Part shown: positions 44,110-54,003 of the stretch, piece by piece
Numbering within the stretch: the first letter of the stretch is position 1
Layout of the letters: every line of letters starts with the position of its first letter
Source: Tetzosporium hominis
GTDB taxonomy: Bacteria; Bacillota; Bacilli; Bacillales_A; Planococcaceae
Assembly: GCF_002265435.1 (NCBI RefSeq)
Contig: NZ_NOKQ01000187.1
Location: forward strand, 62,001 to 126,000
Reading direction: 5' to 3'
Length of the DNA: 64,000 bases
Made by a program: the position numbers and the translations under genes
Notes under the pieces: generated by a model
Told to the model about the DNA's origin: nothing
The model's database searches: none
The model's input: only the letters and a program-made list of their open reading frames with translations

Positions 44110-44946
44110 ATGAAGATTGTATTTTTCGGAGCAGGCTCAATGGCAGAAGCATTAATTAGTGGATGGGTTCACTCTCCGACACTTCCTCCGCTCTCTCTCT
44201 ATGTCACGAATAAAAGCGATCATGCAACATTGAAACGATTGGAAGCTACTTATGATACGAGCTGCGTAGTTGACCATCCGGAAAGTATAGAAACAGCTGA
44301 TTTTGTAGTACTCGCGATGAAACCTAAGGACGTAAAAGAAGCATTTCCAGCAATCCGACCACAGATTTCAGCGCATACTACCGTGATCTCGGTCATTGCG
44401 GGTATTGATATGGAATTGTTGGAGACAGCTTTTCCTGGTCATGCTATCGTTCGAGCCATGCCTAATACGTCTGCTACCATCGGAAAAAGTGCGACCGTGT
44501 TGAGTACTAATAATTTGGTTTCAGCAAGTACTCTTAATTTTGTAACTCAATTATTTGAAGCAATCGGAACAGTAGCTGTCATGCCAGATCATCAGATGCA
44601 TGCAGTGACCGCTGTATCTGGAAGTGGGCCAGCCTATGTGTATTATGTAACCGAGCTGCTTCAGCAAGCCGCCAAAGAACGAGGGTTGCCGGATGATGAA
44701 GCTGAATCCCTGGTACTGCAGACTCTAGAAGGCGCTGTCGCTATGCTCCGCGAGACAAAAGAAAAGCCTGCCACTCTGAGACAACGAGTGACAAGCCCGG
44801 GAGGCACAACAGAAGCCGGCCTTCGCCAAATGAAACAACTAGGAATTGAGACTGCGATTTCAAAAGGCATCGCCGCTGCTACAACGCAGTCGCATATTCT
44901 AGGTCAAGCAGTGAAAGACGTTATGCTGCCATCTCGTAAGAGCTGA
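44110..44946 (+). CDS. proC: pyrroline-5-carboxylate reductase (ProI-type)
   Basis: A 278-residue NAD(P)H enzyme that makes proline in the last step of its synthesis. Rossmann motif FFGAGSMAEALISG at the start; SGSGPAYVYYV and TSPGGTTEAGL are the family signature. The location beside yqjP and rnz matches B. subtilis proI (yqjO). A perfect consensus promoter and GAGGAGGCG precede it. The last 43 bases overlap the convergent rnz gene and no terminator is visible, so antisense transcripts are expected. Confidence 0.94.
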   Translation: MKIVFFGAGSMAEALISGWVHSPTLPPLSLYVTNKSDHATLKRLEATYDTSCVVDHPESIETADFVVLAMKPKDVKEAFPAIRPQISAHTTVISVIAGIDMELLETAFPGHAIVRAMPNTSATIGKSATVLSTNNLVSASTLNFVTQLFEAIGTVAVMPDHQMHAVTAVSGSGPAYVYYVTELLQQAAKERGLPDDEAESLVLQTLEGAVAMLRETKEKPATLRQRVTSPGGTTEAGLRQMKQLGIETAISKGIAAATTQSHILGQAVKDVMLPSRKS

Positions 44947-45851
44947 TAGCCTTGTAAATCTTGTGCAATGAATACGGGACAGCCGGCATCTCCCATTTCA
45001 GCTACTAAGCGCGGTTCATCTTCTTTTGTGAAGCGTGCACTAATATGCGTTGCAATCAAATGTTTGGCCCCTGCTCGCTGTGCTACGGTCGCTGCTTGAC
45101 GAAATGTCGAATGACCGTAAGCACCAGCGAGTTTTTTATTGGTATCGTCAAAGGTGGCTTCATGAACGACCACGTCCGCGTCAATTGCCAATCGAATCGA
45201 AGCTTCACAAAATCTTGTATCTCCAAGAATCGATAGAATAAGCCCTCGCTGAGGGGAAGATGTGACATCTGTACCTTTTATTATTCGGCCGTCTTCTAAC
45301 TGGATAGTCTCTCCGTTTTTTAAACGTCCCAGAAGAGGTCCTTTTGGTACACCTAACTCTCTCACTTTCTCCATCAACAAAGTTCCTGGTAAGTCTTCCT
45401 GAACGATTCGATATCCGAAGCTCGGAATCACGTGTTCCAGTAAGTCTGCTTCAACTACAAACTGCTCGTCTTCAAACACGATCCCCGGTTGGATTTCACG
45501 AATGGAGAGTGGGTACGTCAAATGCGTTCCTGATAGTCTTAGAGACGTTCGAATGTACTCTTCAATTCCAGCAGGTCCATAAACGGTTAGTTCTTCTGTT
45601 CCTCCAAGGAAAGAGCGAGAACCTAAAAATCCCGGAAGACCGAAAATATGGTCACCATGAAGATGGGTGATAAAAATCTTTTCCACTCGACGTGGTTTAT
45701 AGGAGGTTTCAATCAAGCGGTGCTGCATGGCTTCTCCACAGTCGAATAGCCAATACGTGCCTCTTTCCTCTACAAGATTCAATAGTATTGAGGACGTATG
45801 ACGCGTTCTAGATGGCATACCAGCACCTGTTCCTAAAAACATTAGTTCCAT
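44904..45851 (-). CDS. rnz: ribonuclease Z
   Basis: A 315-residue metallo-beta-lactamase nuclease that removes 3' trailers from tRNA precursors lacking encoded CCA. Zinc motif ITHLHGDHIFGLPG at about 62-75; FLGTGAGMPSRTRHTSS at the N-terminus and the exosite region follow the family. The start at 45851 (MELMFLGTG) has AAGGAGGAG upstream, located inside the last codons of the polymerase gene. It is the last gene of a five-gene minus-strand cluster and overlaps proC by 43 bases. Confidence 0.95.
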   Translation of the reverse strand: MELMFLGTGAGMPSRTRHTSSILLNLVEERGTYWLFDCGEAMQHRLIETSYKPRRVEKIFITHLHGDHIFGLPGFLGSRSFLGGTEELTVYGPAGIEEYIRTSLRLSGTHLTYPLSIREIQPGIVFEDEQFVVEADLLEHVIPSFGYRIVQEDLPGTLLMEKVRELGVPKGPLLGRLKNGETIQLEDGRIIKGTDVTSSPQRGLILSILGDTRFCEASIRLAIDADVVVHEATFDDTNKKLAGAYGHSTFRQAATVAQRAGAKHLIATHISARFTKEDEPRLVAEMGDAGCPVFIAQDLQGYQLLRDGSITSFTA

Positions 45852-45852
45852 C

Positions 45853-47091
45853 TTACTCCTCCTTGTCGTGATCATTTAAGAAATCTTTACTGAAGCTAGA
45901 AGATGAGCCTTTTGAGCGGATCCGAATCCCTTTTTGAATACTCGACTTTCCGTATTTCTTTTGCAGCTCTTCTACAAGATTTCGAACGGGTTCTTCTTTT
46001 GCTACTTGTTGATACGAGTCAAAAGTAAGTTGCTCCGTGATCTCACCTGGCTCTTTCAACTGTTGTACAGTTACACCAACCAAACGTACTGGTTCGAGAT
46101 TCCATAGTTCGAGGAATAACTTCTTGGCGTGTTTTTCAATATCCGACTGTCTATAGATAGGTTCTTTAAATGTGCGACTCTTCGACCGGTTCTGCCAATC
46201 GTGGTAACGGATCTGGACATGAACTCCGTACCCCACATACCCTTTTTCTTTCAAACGACTTGCCACTTTACCTGATAACTGCTCGATATGCTGGAGCAGT
46301 GCAGGTTTTGAGGTTTCGTCAAAAGACAGAGTCTTGGAGTTGCCGACACTTTTTCGTTCATACACGGATTCTGGATCTACTGGTCGACTGTCGATTCCGT
46401 GAGCTCGTCGCCACAATTTTTCGCCGTGTTGTCCCAGTACTTCAGACGCTTGTTTTTCGGTCATCCGCGCTAAGTCTCCAATAGTATGAATAGAGTGTGC
46501 TCGTAATTTGTTAGCAGTCTTCTCCCCCACACCATGCATCTTTTCCACATCAAGCGGCCACAATACATGGGCTACATCACGTTTTCGAAGGACCGTAATT
46601 CCCATCGGCTTTTTCATACCGCTTGCCATCTTAGCCAAAAACTTGTTCGGCGCAATTCCTATACTACATGGTAGGTCGAGTTCTCGTAAGATGCGACTTT
46701 GAATGGTCTTTGCCAGTTCAATAGCGTCCGCTCCGTTAACAACAGAGGTGACATCCATATAGCCTTCGTCAATAGAGACAGGCTCTACAAGATCCGAATA
46801 CTCTCGCAAAATTGCGAACATGGCTTGACTAGCAATTCGGTACCGCTCAAAGGTAGGTGTAACGAAAAGAAGCGAAGGGCATTTGCGCTTCGCTTCCCAC
46901 ACGGGCATCGTCGTATAGACTCCGTAGGCACGCGCTTCATAGGAGCACGTTATAATAATGCCTTTACGTTCTTTCGGATTGCCGGCCACAGCGACCGGCT
47001 TTCCTTTTAGAGAAGGGTCATGAGCCTGTTCGACCGACGCAAAAAAACTATTCATATCCAGATGGAATAAGATGCGTCCTCGTTCGCTCAT
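45853..47091 (-). CDS. dinB: DNA polymerase IV (DinB, YqjH type)
   Basis: A 412-residue Y-family translesion polymerase. Catalytic residues in LFHLDMNSFFASVE (near residue 12) and VSIDEGYMDVT (near 106); SIGIAPNKFLAKMAS marks the palm; the likely clamp-binding motif is EQLTFD. GGAGGG precedes the ATG. It sits between the peptidase and rnz with gaps of 12 and 1 bases. No LexA box was seen near it, unlike the other Y-family polymerase at 26.4 kb. Confidence 0.94.
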   Translation of the reverse strand: MSERGRILFHLDMNSFFASVEQAHDPSLKGKPVAVAGNPKERKGIIITCSYEARAYGVYTTMPVWEAKRKCPSLLFVTPTFERYRIASQAMFAILREYSDLVEPVSIDEGYMDVTSVVNGADAIELAKTIQSRILRELDLPCSIGIAPNKFLAKMASGMKKPMGITVLRKRDVAHVLWPLDVEKMHGVGEKTANKLRAHSIHTIGDLARMTEKQASEVLGQHGEKLWRRAHGIDSRPVDPESVYERKSVGNSKTLSFDETSKPALLQHIEQLSGKVASRLKEKGYVGYGVHVQIRYHDWQNRSKSRTFKEPIYRQSDIEKHAKKLFLELWNLEPVRLVGVTVQQLKEPGEITEQLTFDSYQQVAKEEPVRNLVEELQKKYGKSSIQKGIRIRSKGSSSSFSKDFLNDHDKEE

Positions 47092-47103
47092 TCTACGTCC
47101 CTC

Positions 47104-48201
47104 CTATTTCTTCAACAAGTGTTCTACTACATCTGCTAATTTTTCAAGCTGATCAAGAGGCATCGCTTCATTAGTCGTATGAATCTCTTCATAGCCTACA
47201 GATAAAATGACGGTAGGCACACCAAGACCATTCAAGATGTTGGCATCGCTGCCCCCACCACTCCGTTTGATAGAAACAGGGAGTCCTAATGCTTCAAGAG
47301 CTTCTTTTGCAAATACTACGACAGGTTCTGATTCTGAATACGAAAACCCTGGGTACATCATCTCGGTCTTCGTCTCTGCTGAAGCTCCGAATTGTTCTGC
47401 CGTTGTAGAGAATGTGTTGACCATATGCTCTACTTGAGCCATTACTTTTTCTTCAGTCAAAGAACGTGCTTCAGATAAAATGTGCACTTCTGGACAGACG
47501 ATATTAGTCGCTTTTCCACCTTCAAAACGACCGATGTTCGCTGTTGTCTCGTCATCGATACGACCAAGTGACATCGCAGAAATTGATTTCGCTGCCACTG
47601 TGATGGCCGAGATACCTTTTTCAGGAGCAACGCCGGCATGCGCGGGTTTCCCAGTAACTGTTGTCCATAGCTTTGCTTGGTAAGGAGCTGCTACGACGAT
47701 ACCGCCGACTTCTCCGTCACTATCAAGCGCGTAGCCATAGTCTGCATCGAGAAGAGCCGCATCTAAAGCTTTTGCACCTACAAGTCCACTTTCTTCTCCG
47801 ACTGTGATCACCACTTGGATCTGTCCATGAGATGCACCTGATTCAAAGACGCGTCGCAGGCCTTCAAATAAAGCAGCAATTCCTGCTTTGTCATCTGCAC
47901 CTAAAATCGTATCGCCTTGTGAGACGATGCGGTCGCCTTCGATAACGGCTTTAATGTTCTCGCCTGGAGTGACTGTATCCATGTGACAAGAGAACAATAG
48001 CTTCGGTTGTTCAGCATTTCCTTCTTTTGTAGCAATTAAATTACCGGCTCCAAATCCAGTTTTTTCTTTCGCGTCATCTTCAATGACCGTGAAACCGAGT
48101 TCTTCCAGTTTGGCTTTTAAAATCGGTGCAATCGCCCCTTCATTTCCTGTTTCAGATGAAATTTCAACAAGTTCTATAAATTCATTTACGAGTCTCGACA
48201 T
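47104..48201 (-). CDS. yqjE: M20 family metallopeptidase (PepT-like, YqjE)
   Basis: A 365-residue peptidase of the tripeptidase T-like group. Metal ligands are visible in LLFSCHMDTVTPG, ILGADDKAGIAAL, VGEESGLVGAKAL, YALDSDG and the C-terminal TNEAMPL with an upstream His (EEIHT). A dimerisation domain lies between. It probably releases amino acids from short peptides. GGAGGCCATT precedes the ATG. It lies within the mce-pccB-yqjE-dinB-rnz cluster. Confidence 0.9.
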   Translation of the reverse strand: MSRLVNEFIELVEISSETGNEGAIAPILKAKLEELGFTVIEDDAKEKTGFGAGNLIATKEGNAEQPKLLFSCHMDTVTPGENIKAVIEGDRIVSQGDTILGADDKAGIAALFEGLRRVFESGASHGQIQVVITVGEESGLVGAKALDAALLDADYGYALDSDGEVGGIVVAAPYQAKLWTTVTGKPAHAGVAPEKGISAITVAAKSISAMSLGRIDDETTANIGRFEGGKATNIVCPEVHILSEARSLTEEKVMAQVEHMVNTFSTTAEQFGASAETKTEMMYPGFSYSESEPVVVFAKEALEALGLPVSIKRSGGGSDANILNGLGVPTVILSVGYEEIHTTNEAMPLDQLEKLADVVEHLLKK

Positions 48202-48212
48202 AATGGCCTCCT

Positions 48213-49760
48213 TTAAAGTGGGATGTTTCCGTGTTTCTTCTTCGGACGCTCTTCTTTTTTCGTGCGCATCATCTCAAGCGCTTGGATCAATTTGATTCGT
48301 GTATCACGAGGATCGATGACATCATCAACCATTCCCATTGATGCTGCGACGTAAGGGTTCGCAAACTTCTCACGGTATTCTTCAATCTTTTCTGCACGAG
48401 TGGCTTCTGGATCTGCACTTCCTGCAATTTCACGAGCAAAGATGATGTTTGCGGCTCCGTTTGGCCCCATAACGGCAATCTCAGCATTTGGCCAAGCAAA
48501 TACGACGTCTGCACCGATCGATTTCGAGTTTAAAGCCACATAAGCTCCGCCATATGCTTTGCGCAAAATGACAGTTAGTTTCGGTACCGTCGCTTCTGAA
48601 TAGGCATACAAGATCTTCGCTCCGTGACGAATAATACCACCGTGTTCTTGCTTGATTCCTGGGAAGAAGCCTGTAACGTCTTCAAACGTGATCAGTGGGA
48701 TATTGAACGAATCACAGAAGCGGATGAAGCGAGCTGCCTTATCGGATGAATCGATATCAAGACCACCAGCCATCACTTTTGGTTGGTTGCAGATCAATCC
48801 AACCGTCTCACCTTTGATACGTGCGAAACCGACGACGATGTTGCGTGCGAATTCCGCTTGAACTTCTAAGAAAGAATCTGTATCAACTACTTGCTCGATC
48901 ACGCGGCGAATATCATATGGACGAATCGCTTCAAATGGTACGATGTCAGCAAGATCTGGACGCTCGTCCGATGCTTCCTCAAGTTCTGCAATCGGTGTTT
49001 TTTCTTCGTTGTTTTGAGGAAGATACGTTAGAAGCTGGCGCACTTGCTCGAGCACTTCTTCTTCAGTTGCCCCACGGAAATGTGCGTTTCCGCTGATCGT
49101 ATTATGTACTTTTGAGCCGCCCAAATCTTCAGATGAAATTTTCTCACCTGTTACCGTCTCGATAACCTTTGGTCCGGTGATGAACATCTGACTTGTTTTA
49201 TCAGTCATGAAAACGAAATCCGTGATGGCTGGAGAGTAAACAGCGCCTCCTGCACATGGACCTAAAATAACAGAGATTTGCGGAATAACTCCTGAATAGA
49301 TGGCATTACGATAAAAAATCTGGCCATAGCCGTCTAACGAAACAACGCCTTCTTGAATGCGAGCTCCACCTGAGTCATTGAGACCGATGAACGGAGCACC
49401 GTTCTTTGCGGCCATGTCCATGACGTTGGCAATCTTAAGAGCGTGCATCTCACCGAGCGCACCGCCAAATACCGTAAAATCTTGTGAGAACAGATAGACT
49501 GGCTTACCGTGTACTTTACCATAACCCGTCACAACTCCGTCTCCAGGACCATCTTGCTTGTCCATCCCGAAGTCTGTTGTGCGATGCTTAATGAATGGGC
49601 TCAGTTCAACAAATGTGCCTTCGTCTAAAAGAAGATCAATTCGCTCGCGAGCTGTCAGCTTTCCTTTTTCATGTTGCTTTTCAATACGCTCGTCACCACC
49701 ACCAAGTTCGATCGTGCGTTTGCGGTCATATAACTCATTGATTTTATCGTACATATCCAT
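48213..49760 (-). CDS. propionyl-CoA carboxylase beta (carboxyltransferase) subunit, YqjD-like
   Basis: A 515-residue carboxyltransferase with the two crotonase-like halves of acyl-CoA carboxylases: GGALGEMHALKIANVMDMA and GLNDSGGARIQEGV in the N half; KVMAGGLDIDSSDKAARFIRF and RKAYGGAYVALNSK in the C half. It should transfer CO2 from biotin to propionyl-CoA, giving methylmalonyl-CoA for the adjacent epimerase and mutase. No biotin carboxylase or biotin carrier gene lies in the window, so the partner is elsewhere, or the enzyme works as a decarboxylase component. Its ATG overlaps the epimerase stop (TAATG). Confidence 0.88.
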   Translation of the reverse strand: MDMYDKINELYDRKRTIELGGGDERIEKQHEKGKLTARERIDLLLDEGTFVELSPFIKHRTTDFGMDKQDGPGDGVVTGYGKVHGKPVYLFSQDFTVFGGALGEMHALKIANVMDMAAKNGAPFIGLNDSGGARIQEGVVSLDGYGQIFYRNAIYSGVIPQISVILGPCAGGAVYSPAITDFVFMTDKTSQMFITGPKVIETVTGEKISSEDLGGSKVHNTISGNAHFRGATEEEVLEQVRQLLTYLPQNNEEKTPIAELEEASDERPDLADIVPFEAIRPYDIRRVIEQVVDTDSFLEVQAEFARNIVVGFARIKGETVGLICNQPKVMAGGLDIDSSDKAARFIRFCDSFNIPLITFEDVTGFFPGIKQEHGGIIRHGAKILYAYSEATVPKLTVILRKAYGGAYVALNSKSIGADVVFAWPNAEIAVMGPNGAANIIFAREIAGSADPEATRAEKIEEYREKFANPYVAASMGMVDDVIDPRDTRIKLIQALEMMRTKKEERPKKKHGNIPL

Positions 49761-50173
49761 TACTGTTTCGCCTCCGACTGTTTTTCACATACTTCATAAA
49801 GCACTCCGTAAGAAGACTTTGGATGTAAAAAAGCGACTAGTGCGCCTCCTGCTCCAACTTTCGGTTTGTCTTGCATCAAGCACACCCCTTGCTCTTTCAA
49901 TTCCTGTAAACGAGATTCAATTGAGTCGACTCCGAAAGCTATATGATGCATCCCTGGTCCCTTTTTTTCTAAAAAGCCATGTATCGCGCTAGCTTCTGAA
50001 AGAGGCTCTAGAAGTTCAAGTTTCAGATTGCCTGCATCTAAGAAAGCTACTTTCACTTGTTCGCTCTCAACTTCTTCAACTTTCAGCAGTGGAAGACCTA
50101 GTGTCTCCGTATAGTATGGAAGCGCTTCATCAATTGATTGTACGGCGATTCCGATATGATCTACTTTTTTCAT
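49760..50173 (-). CDS. mce: methylmalonyl-CoA epimerase
   Basis: A 137-residue vicinal oxygen chelate enzyme that converts (S)- to (R)-methylmalonyl-CoA for the mutase. Metal ligands fit KVDHIGIAV, MHHIAF and the Glu in GVLYEVCE. The start at 50173 follows AAAGGGGATGG; six upstream residues in the longer frame are not family-like. First gene of mce-pccB-yqjE-dinB-rnz and overlapping pccB by one base. The mutase genes lie 1.7 kb away in a separate unit on the same strand. Confidence 0.92.
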   Translation of the reverse strand: MKKVDHIGIAVQSIDEALPYYTETLGLPLLKVEEVESEQVKVAFLDAGNLKLELLEPLSEASAIHGFLEKKGPGMHHIAFGVDSIESRLQELKEQGVCLMQDKPKVGAGGALVAFLHPKSSYGVLYEVCEKQSEAKQ

Positions 50174-50203
50174 CGTGCCATCCCCTTTCACACTCTATCT
50201 TCT

Positions 50204-50232
50204 ATTGTAGCGATTTCAAAAATGGTTGGCTA
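50204..50232 (-). promoter_or_regulatory. candidate promoter of the mce cluster
   Basis: Minus strand TAGCCA (50227-50232), 17 bases, TACAAT (50204-50209). Its -35 overlaps that of the divergent miniprotein promoter. Confidence 0.5.
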
Positions 50233-50254
50233 CCTCTTTTGTCTTTGCTAGAAT
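50226..50254 (+). promoter_or_regulatory. candidate promoter of the Prli42-like gene
   Basis: TTGGCT (50226-50231), 17 bases, TAGAAT (50249-50254). Confidence 0.6.
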
Positions 50255-50285
50255 AGAGGTAGTGAACTAGAGGAGCGATGTATGC

Positions 50286-50381
50286 ATGAGAAATGAGACG
50301 TTTCGAAAAGTAATTATCTACTTGATGATTATTACGATGTTACTTTCTACATTTGTGTTTGGATTAAGCTTTTTACTATAA
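50286..50381 (+). CDS. 31-residue Prli42-like stressosome miniprotein
   Basis: A 31-residue gene found by reading: MRNETFRKVIIYLMIITML then LSTFVFGLSFLL. A basic N-terminus, one membrane helix with LST and a Gly, and the length fit Prli42, the membrane peptide reported to anchor the stressosome in Listeria and conserved in Bacillales. GAGGAG lies ten bases before the ATG, with two earlier out-of-frame ATGs that give only tiny frames. It has a promoter upstream and a strong terminator behind. The identity is from memory of the family's pattern; another small membrane peptide is possible. Confidence 0.65.
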   Translation: MRNETFRKVIIYLMIITMLLSTFVFGLSFLL

Positions 50382-50416
50382 AAATACACGGTCTGAATTT
50401 CAGACCGTGTATTTTT
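50382..50416. terminator. bidirectional terminator
   Basis: A perfect 14-base stem (50382-50395 with 50401-50414), five-base loop, A and T tails. Shared by the miniprotein gene and the convergent bacilliredoxin. Confidence 0.9.
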
Positions 50417-50420
50417 TAGT

Positions 50421-50861
50421 TTAATATTCTTCGCAGTGTTCTTCGAATAGTGCTTGAAGGTGCGTGATAACACTCATTGGGTCATGCCCTTCAATCTCGT
50501 GGCGTCCTACTTCTGCAACCATTTGACCGTCTTTTACTAAAACGAATGAAGGTGAAGAAGGTAAATGCTCGTCGCCGAACTTGTCACGCGCATAGAAAGT
50601 TGCTTCTTTATCTTGGCCTGCAAATACCGTTACCAAGTGATCTGGTCGGCGGTCATAATGCACCGCATGTGTCGCTGCTGGACGGGCGATGCCGCCTGCA
50701 CAACCACAAACCGAGTTAACCATGAACAAAGTAGTTCCAGAACGCTCAAGCGCGCGGTCTACATCTTCAGGTGTACGTAATTGTTCGTATCCTGCAGCAT
50801 CCATCTCATTGCGAGCTGTAGTTACGATCTCATTCATATATAGGTTAAAATCCATACTCAT
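50421..50861 (-). CDS. brxB: bacilliredoxin (BrxB/YqiW)
   Basis: A 146-residue thioredoxin-fold protein with the bacilliredoxin motif Cys-Gly-Cys in [15 protein letters not shown]. These proteins remove bacillithiol from mixed disulfides on other proteins, which implies that the organism makes bacillithiol. The location beside the bkd and mutase region matches YqiW. AAGGAGTG is eight bases before the ATG; a second ATG two codons on is the alternative. Single gene with its own promoter and terminator. Confidence 0.92.
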   Translation of the reverse strand: MSMDFNLYMNEIVTTARNEMDAAGYEQLRTPEDVDRALERSGTTLFMVNSVCGCAGGIARPAATHAVHYDRRPDHLVTVFAGQDKEATFYARDKFGDEHLPSSPSFVLVKDGQMVAEVGRHEIEGHDPMSVITHLQALFEEHCEEY

Positions 50862-50885
50862 TTCAAAACACTCCTTTATAGCAGT

Positions 50886-50914
50886 ATTGTATCAGACTTT
50901 TAGCTACTTGACGA
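50886..50914 (-). promoter_or_regulatory. extended -10 promoter of brxB
   Basis: Minus strand TCGTCA (50909-50914), 17 bases, TACAAT (50886-50891) preceded by TGA, an extended -10. The -35 is inside the end of meaB. Confidence 0.55.
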
Positions 50915-51913
50915 AGCAAAAAGTTTGCTGACGGCTTGTTCAACTGTCAGCTCAGATGCAGCTACTTGTTGTTCTAGTTCTTTCATCAGGTGCTTTTTCT
51001 CAGATGATGCAAAAAATCGAGAAATCAATGCATCGGTTACGGATTCTTTAAACCACTGCTTTTGTTGTTGGCTTCGAGTCTGTTCAAACACACCCGATTC
51101 CGTAGTAAGCTTACGAAACTGTTCGATTGTCTTCCAGACGTCTTCTAAGCCCATTTTTTTATAAGACGAGACAGGAAGTGCAACAGGTGTCCAGCCAATA
51201 GTTGCCGGTTGGATGAAATGCAAGATCTGCTTGAACTCTGACACTGTCTTTTTCGCAGGCGCTTCATTGGCTCCGTCTGCTTTGTGAACAACGATGGCGT
51301 CTGCAAGTTCCATGATCCCTTTCTTCATCCCCTGCAGCTCGTCTCCAGCTCCAGTCAAAGTGAGTAACAAGAAGAAATCCGTCATTTCTCTGACAGCTGT
51401 CTCCGATTGACCCACTCCTACGGTTTCAATTAACACGACATCATATCCTGCAGCTTCACAAAGTAGCATCGTCTCGCGACTTTTTTTATGCACACCGCCT
51501 AGCGTACCCGATGTAGGTGACGGGCGGACGAATGCATTTGCTTCTTTCACGAGTGTCTCCATTCGCGTCTTGTCACCGAGGATACTTCCTCCCGTGCGAG
51601 AGGACGAAGGATCAATAGCTAGAACCGCAACACGGTGCCCCTGATCCACAAGCATCTTTCCAAACGCTTCAATAAACGTACTCTTTCCTGCACCGGGCAC
51701 ACCTGTAATACCGATTCGAATCGAGTTTCCTGTTCGAGGGAGCAATTGCTGCAAGAGCTGCTGCGCCGCTTCTCTATGAGTAGGTTGCTGACTCTCAATG
51801 AGCGTGATAGCACGAGCAAGAGCAACTCGCGAGCCACTGATTAGCGGCTCTACAAGTTCTTCAGGATTTAAAGGTTGTGCTGCTCTTTTGGAAAATTTTT
51901 TGACGTTCGTCAT
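50900..51913 (-). CDS. meaB: methylmalonyl-CoA mutase chaperone GTPase MeaB
   Basis: A 337-residue G3E-family GTPase (ArgK/MeaB) that protects and reloads the B12 cofactor of methylmalonyl-CoA mutase. Walker [10 protein letters not shown] near residue 72, then [30 protein letters not shown] and VVHKADG. The gene overlaps the mutase large subunit by four bases, so it is the third gene of mutA-mutB-meaB. Length matches the family. Confidence 0.94.
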   Translation of the reverse strand: MTNVKKFSKRAAQPLNPEELVEPLISGSRVALARAITLIESQQPTHREAAQQLLQQLLPRTGNSIRIGITGVPGAGKSTFIEAFGKMLVDQGHRVAVLAIDPSSSRTGGSILGDKTRMETLVKEANAFVRPSPTSGTLGGVHKKSRETMLLCEAAGYDVVLIETVGVGQSETAVREMTDFFLLLTLTGAGDELQGMKKGIMELADAIVVHKADGANEAPAKKTVSEFKQILHFIQPATIGWTPVALPVSSYKKMGLEDVWKTIEQFRKLTTESGVFEQTRSQQQKQWFKESVTDALISRFFASSEKKHLMKELEQQVAASELTVEQAVSKLFASSSS

Positions 51914-54003
51914 ACGGTCTCTCCAGCTTCTTCGTAGCCAAGCTGCTTATAGATCTCCTCGATTACTTTTTGAGCAGCTACCGGAATGACAGTTCCTGGA
52001 CCAAAGATAGCAGAAGCACCGTTTTCAAGAAGGAACGCATAATCTTGACTCGGGATAACACCGCCAACCACCAGAAGAATATCGGAGCGACCTAATTTTT
52101 CGAGTTCTGCTTTTAGTTCAGGCACGAGTGTCAAGTGACCTGCTGCGAGCGAACTGACGCCAATCACATGGACGTCATTCTCAACAGCTTGTAAAGCGGT
52201 CTCTGCAGGCGTCTGGAACAGAGGTCCCATATCTACGTCAAACCCAAGGTCAGCAAATGCGGTCGCTATGACTTTCGCGCCGCGGTCATGCCCGTCTTGT
52301 CCCATCTTCGCTATCATGATACGAGGACGACGGCCTTCGTTTTCTAAGAAGTCTTCCGCCATTTCTTTCACAGCTTCCACTTCCTGAGATTCCGAGTAGT
52401 TCGAGCTGTAAACACCACTGATAGAACGAATGATGGCTTTATGACGACCTGACACTTCTTCAATAGCATCCGAGATTTCGCCAAGTGTAGCTCGGTGACG
52501 TGCCGCTTCTACTGCGAGCTCCAATAAATTGCCTTGGCCGGAAGCTGCCGCATCTGTCAGTTGCTGTAACGCGCGTTCTACTGCTTGTTGGTCGCGTTCT
52601 GTACGTACTTTCTCGAGACGAGCGATTTGAGACAAGCGAACAGCTGAGTTGTCGATTGCTAAGATGTCGATTGGGTCTTCTTTTTCAAGGCGACGATAAT
52701 TGACTCCTACAATCTTTTCTTGCTTCGAATCGATCTGTGCTTGACGGATGGCCGCTGCTTCTTCAATCTTCATTTTCGGAAGTCCGGTCTCAATCGCTTT
52801 CGCCATACCACCTAGTGATTCAATCTCTTCGATATGAGCCCACGCTTTTGTCATCAGTTCTTCAGTCAATGTTTCCACGTAATAGCTACCGCCCCATGGG
52901 TCGATAATTGAAGTCATTCCCGCTTCTTCTTGCAAGAACAGTTGTGTGTTCCGTGCGATTCGAGCGGAGAAATCTGTTGGAAGCGCGATGGCTTCATCAA
53001 GTGCGTTCGTATGAAGAGATTGGGTGTGCCCCATAGCAGCTGCGTTCGCTTCAATTAGTGTACGTGTCACGTTGTTGAACGGATCTTGCTCTGTCAAACT
53101 CCATCCAGATGTTTGAGAATGCGTACGAAGTGCTAACGATTTTTCATTTTTCGGTTCAAACTTAGAAATCAGTTCTGCCCAGATCCGTCGTGCGGCGCGC
53201 ATCTTTGCGACTTCCATGTAATAGTTCATGCCAACTGCCCAGAAGAATGACAGGCGCGGAGCAAATCGGTCAATATCCATACCTGCTGCAAGTCCTGTTC
53301 GAACATACTCGAGTCCGTCAGCTAGCGTATACGCAAGCTCGATATCCGCTGTAGCACCGGCTTCTTGCATATGGTAGCCTGAAATCGAAATCGAATTGAA
53401 CTTCGGCATGTTTTGAGATGTATACGAGAAGATATCCGCAATGATTTTCATCGACATTTCAGGTGGATAGATGTACGTATTTCGTACCATATATTCTTTT
53501 AAAATGTCGTTTTGAATGGTTCCTGTCAGTTGTTCTGGCAATACACCTTGCTCTTCCGCTGTTACTATGTAGAATGCCAAGATAGGAAGTACTGCTCCGT
53601 TCATTGTCATCGATACAGACATCTGATCGAGTGGAATTCCGTCGAACAAGATTTTCATGTCTTCAACAGAATCAATGGCTACACCGGCTTTTCCGACGTC
53701 TCCTTTGACACGTTCGTGATCCGAGTCATACCCACGGTGAGTGGCAAGGTCAAATGCCACAGACAAGCCTTTTTGCCCCATTGCCAAGTTGCGGCGATAG
53801 AATGCGTTACTTTCTTCTGCTGTTGAAAACCCGGCATATTGCCGTACAGTCCACGGTTTTTGAACATACATCGTCGGGTACGGCCCACGAGTGAAGGGCA
53901 CCATTCCAGGTAGTTCCCCAATGTGACGTGCTTGCTGCAAATCTTCTTTTGTGTAACGCGGCTTTACTGGAATGCCTTCGTTTGTCATGATTGTCTTTTT
54001 CAT
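51910..54003 (-). CDS. mutB: methylmalonyl-CoA mutase large (catalytic) subunit
   Basis: A 697-residue B12 enzyme that converts (R)-methylmalonyl-CoA to succinyl-CoA. The N-terminal barrel has [30 protein letters not shown] and [14 protein letters not shown]; the C-terminal B12 domain has the cobalt-ligand motif [10 protein letters not shown] (Asp-x-His-x-x-Gly) near residue 580 and GVSSLAAGH. It overlaps mutA and meaB by four bases each. It joins propionyl-CoA from valine and isoleucine breakdown to the citric acid cycle. Confidence 0.96.
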   Translation of the reverse strand: MKKTIMTNEGIPVKPRYTKEDLQQARHIGELPGMVPFTRGPYPTMYVQKPWTVRQYAGFSTAEESNAFYRRNLAMGQKGLSVAFDLATHRGYDSDHERVKGDVGKAGVAIDSVEDMKILFDGIPLDQMSVSMTMNGAVLPILAFYIVTAEEQGVLPEQLTGTIQNDILKEYMVRNTYIYPPEMSMKIIADIFSYTSQNMPKFNSISISGYHMQEAGATADIELAYTLADGLEYVRTGLAAGMDIDRFAPRLSFFWAVGMNYYMEVAKMRAARRIWAELISKFEPKNEKSLALRTHSQTSGWSLTEQDPFNNVTRTLIEANAAAMGHTQSLHTNALDEAIALPTDFSARIARNTQLFLQEEAGMTSIIDPWGGSYYVETLTEELMTKAWAHIEEIESLGGMAKAIETGLPKMKIEEAAAIRQAQIDSKQEKIVGVNYRRLEKEDPIDILAIDNSAVRLSQIARLEKVRTERDQQAVERALQQLTDAAASGQGNLLELAVEAARHRATLGEISDAIEEVSGRHKAIIRSISGVYSSNYSESQEVEAVKEMAEDFLENEGRRPRIMIAKMGQDGHDRGAKVIATAFADLGFDVDMGPLFQTPAETALQAVENDVHVIGVSSLAAGHLTLVPELKAELEKLGRSDILLVVGGVIPSQDYAFLLENGASAIFGPGTVIPVAAQKVIEEIYKQLGYEEAGETV

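Noticed and set aside
45853-47091. LexA control of dinB
   Set aside because: No GAAC-N4-GTTC site was seen before the gene or at the start of its cluster near 50.2 kb.
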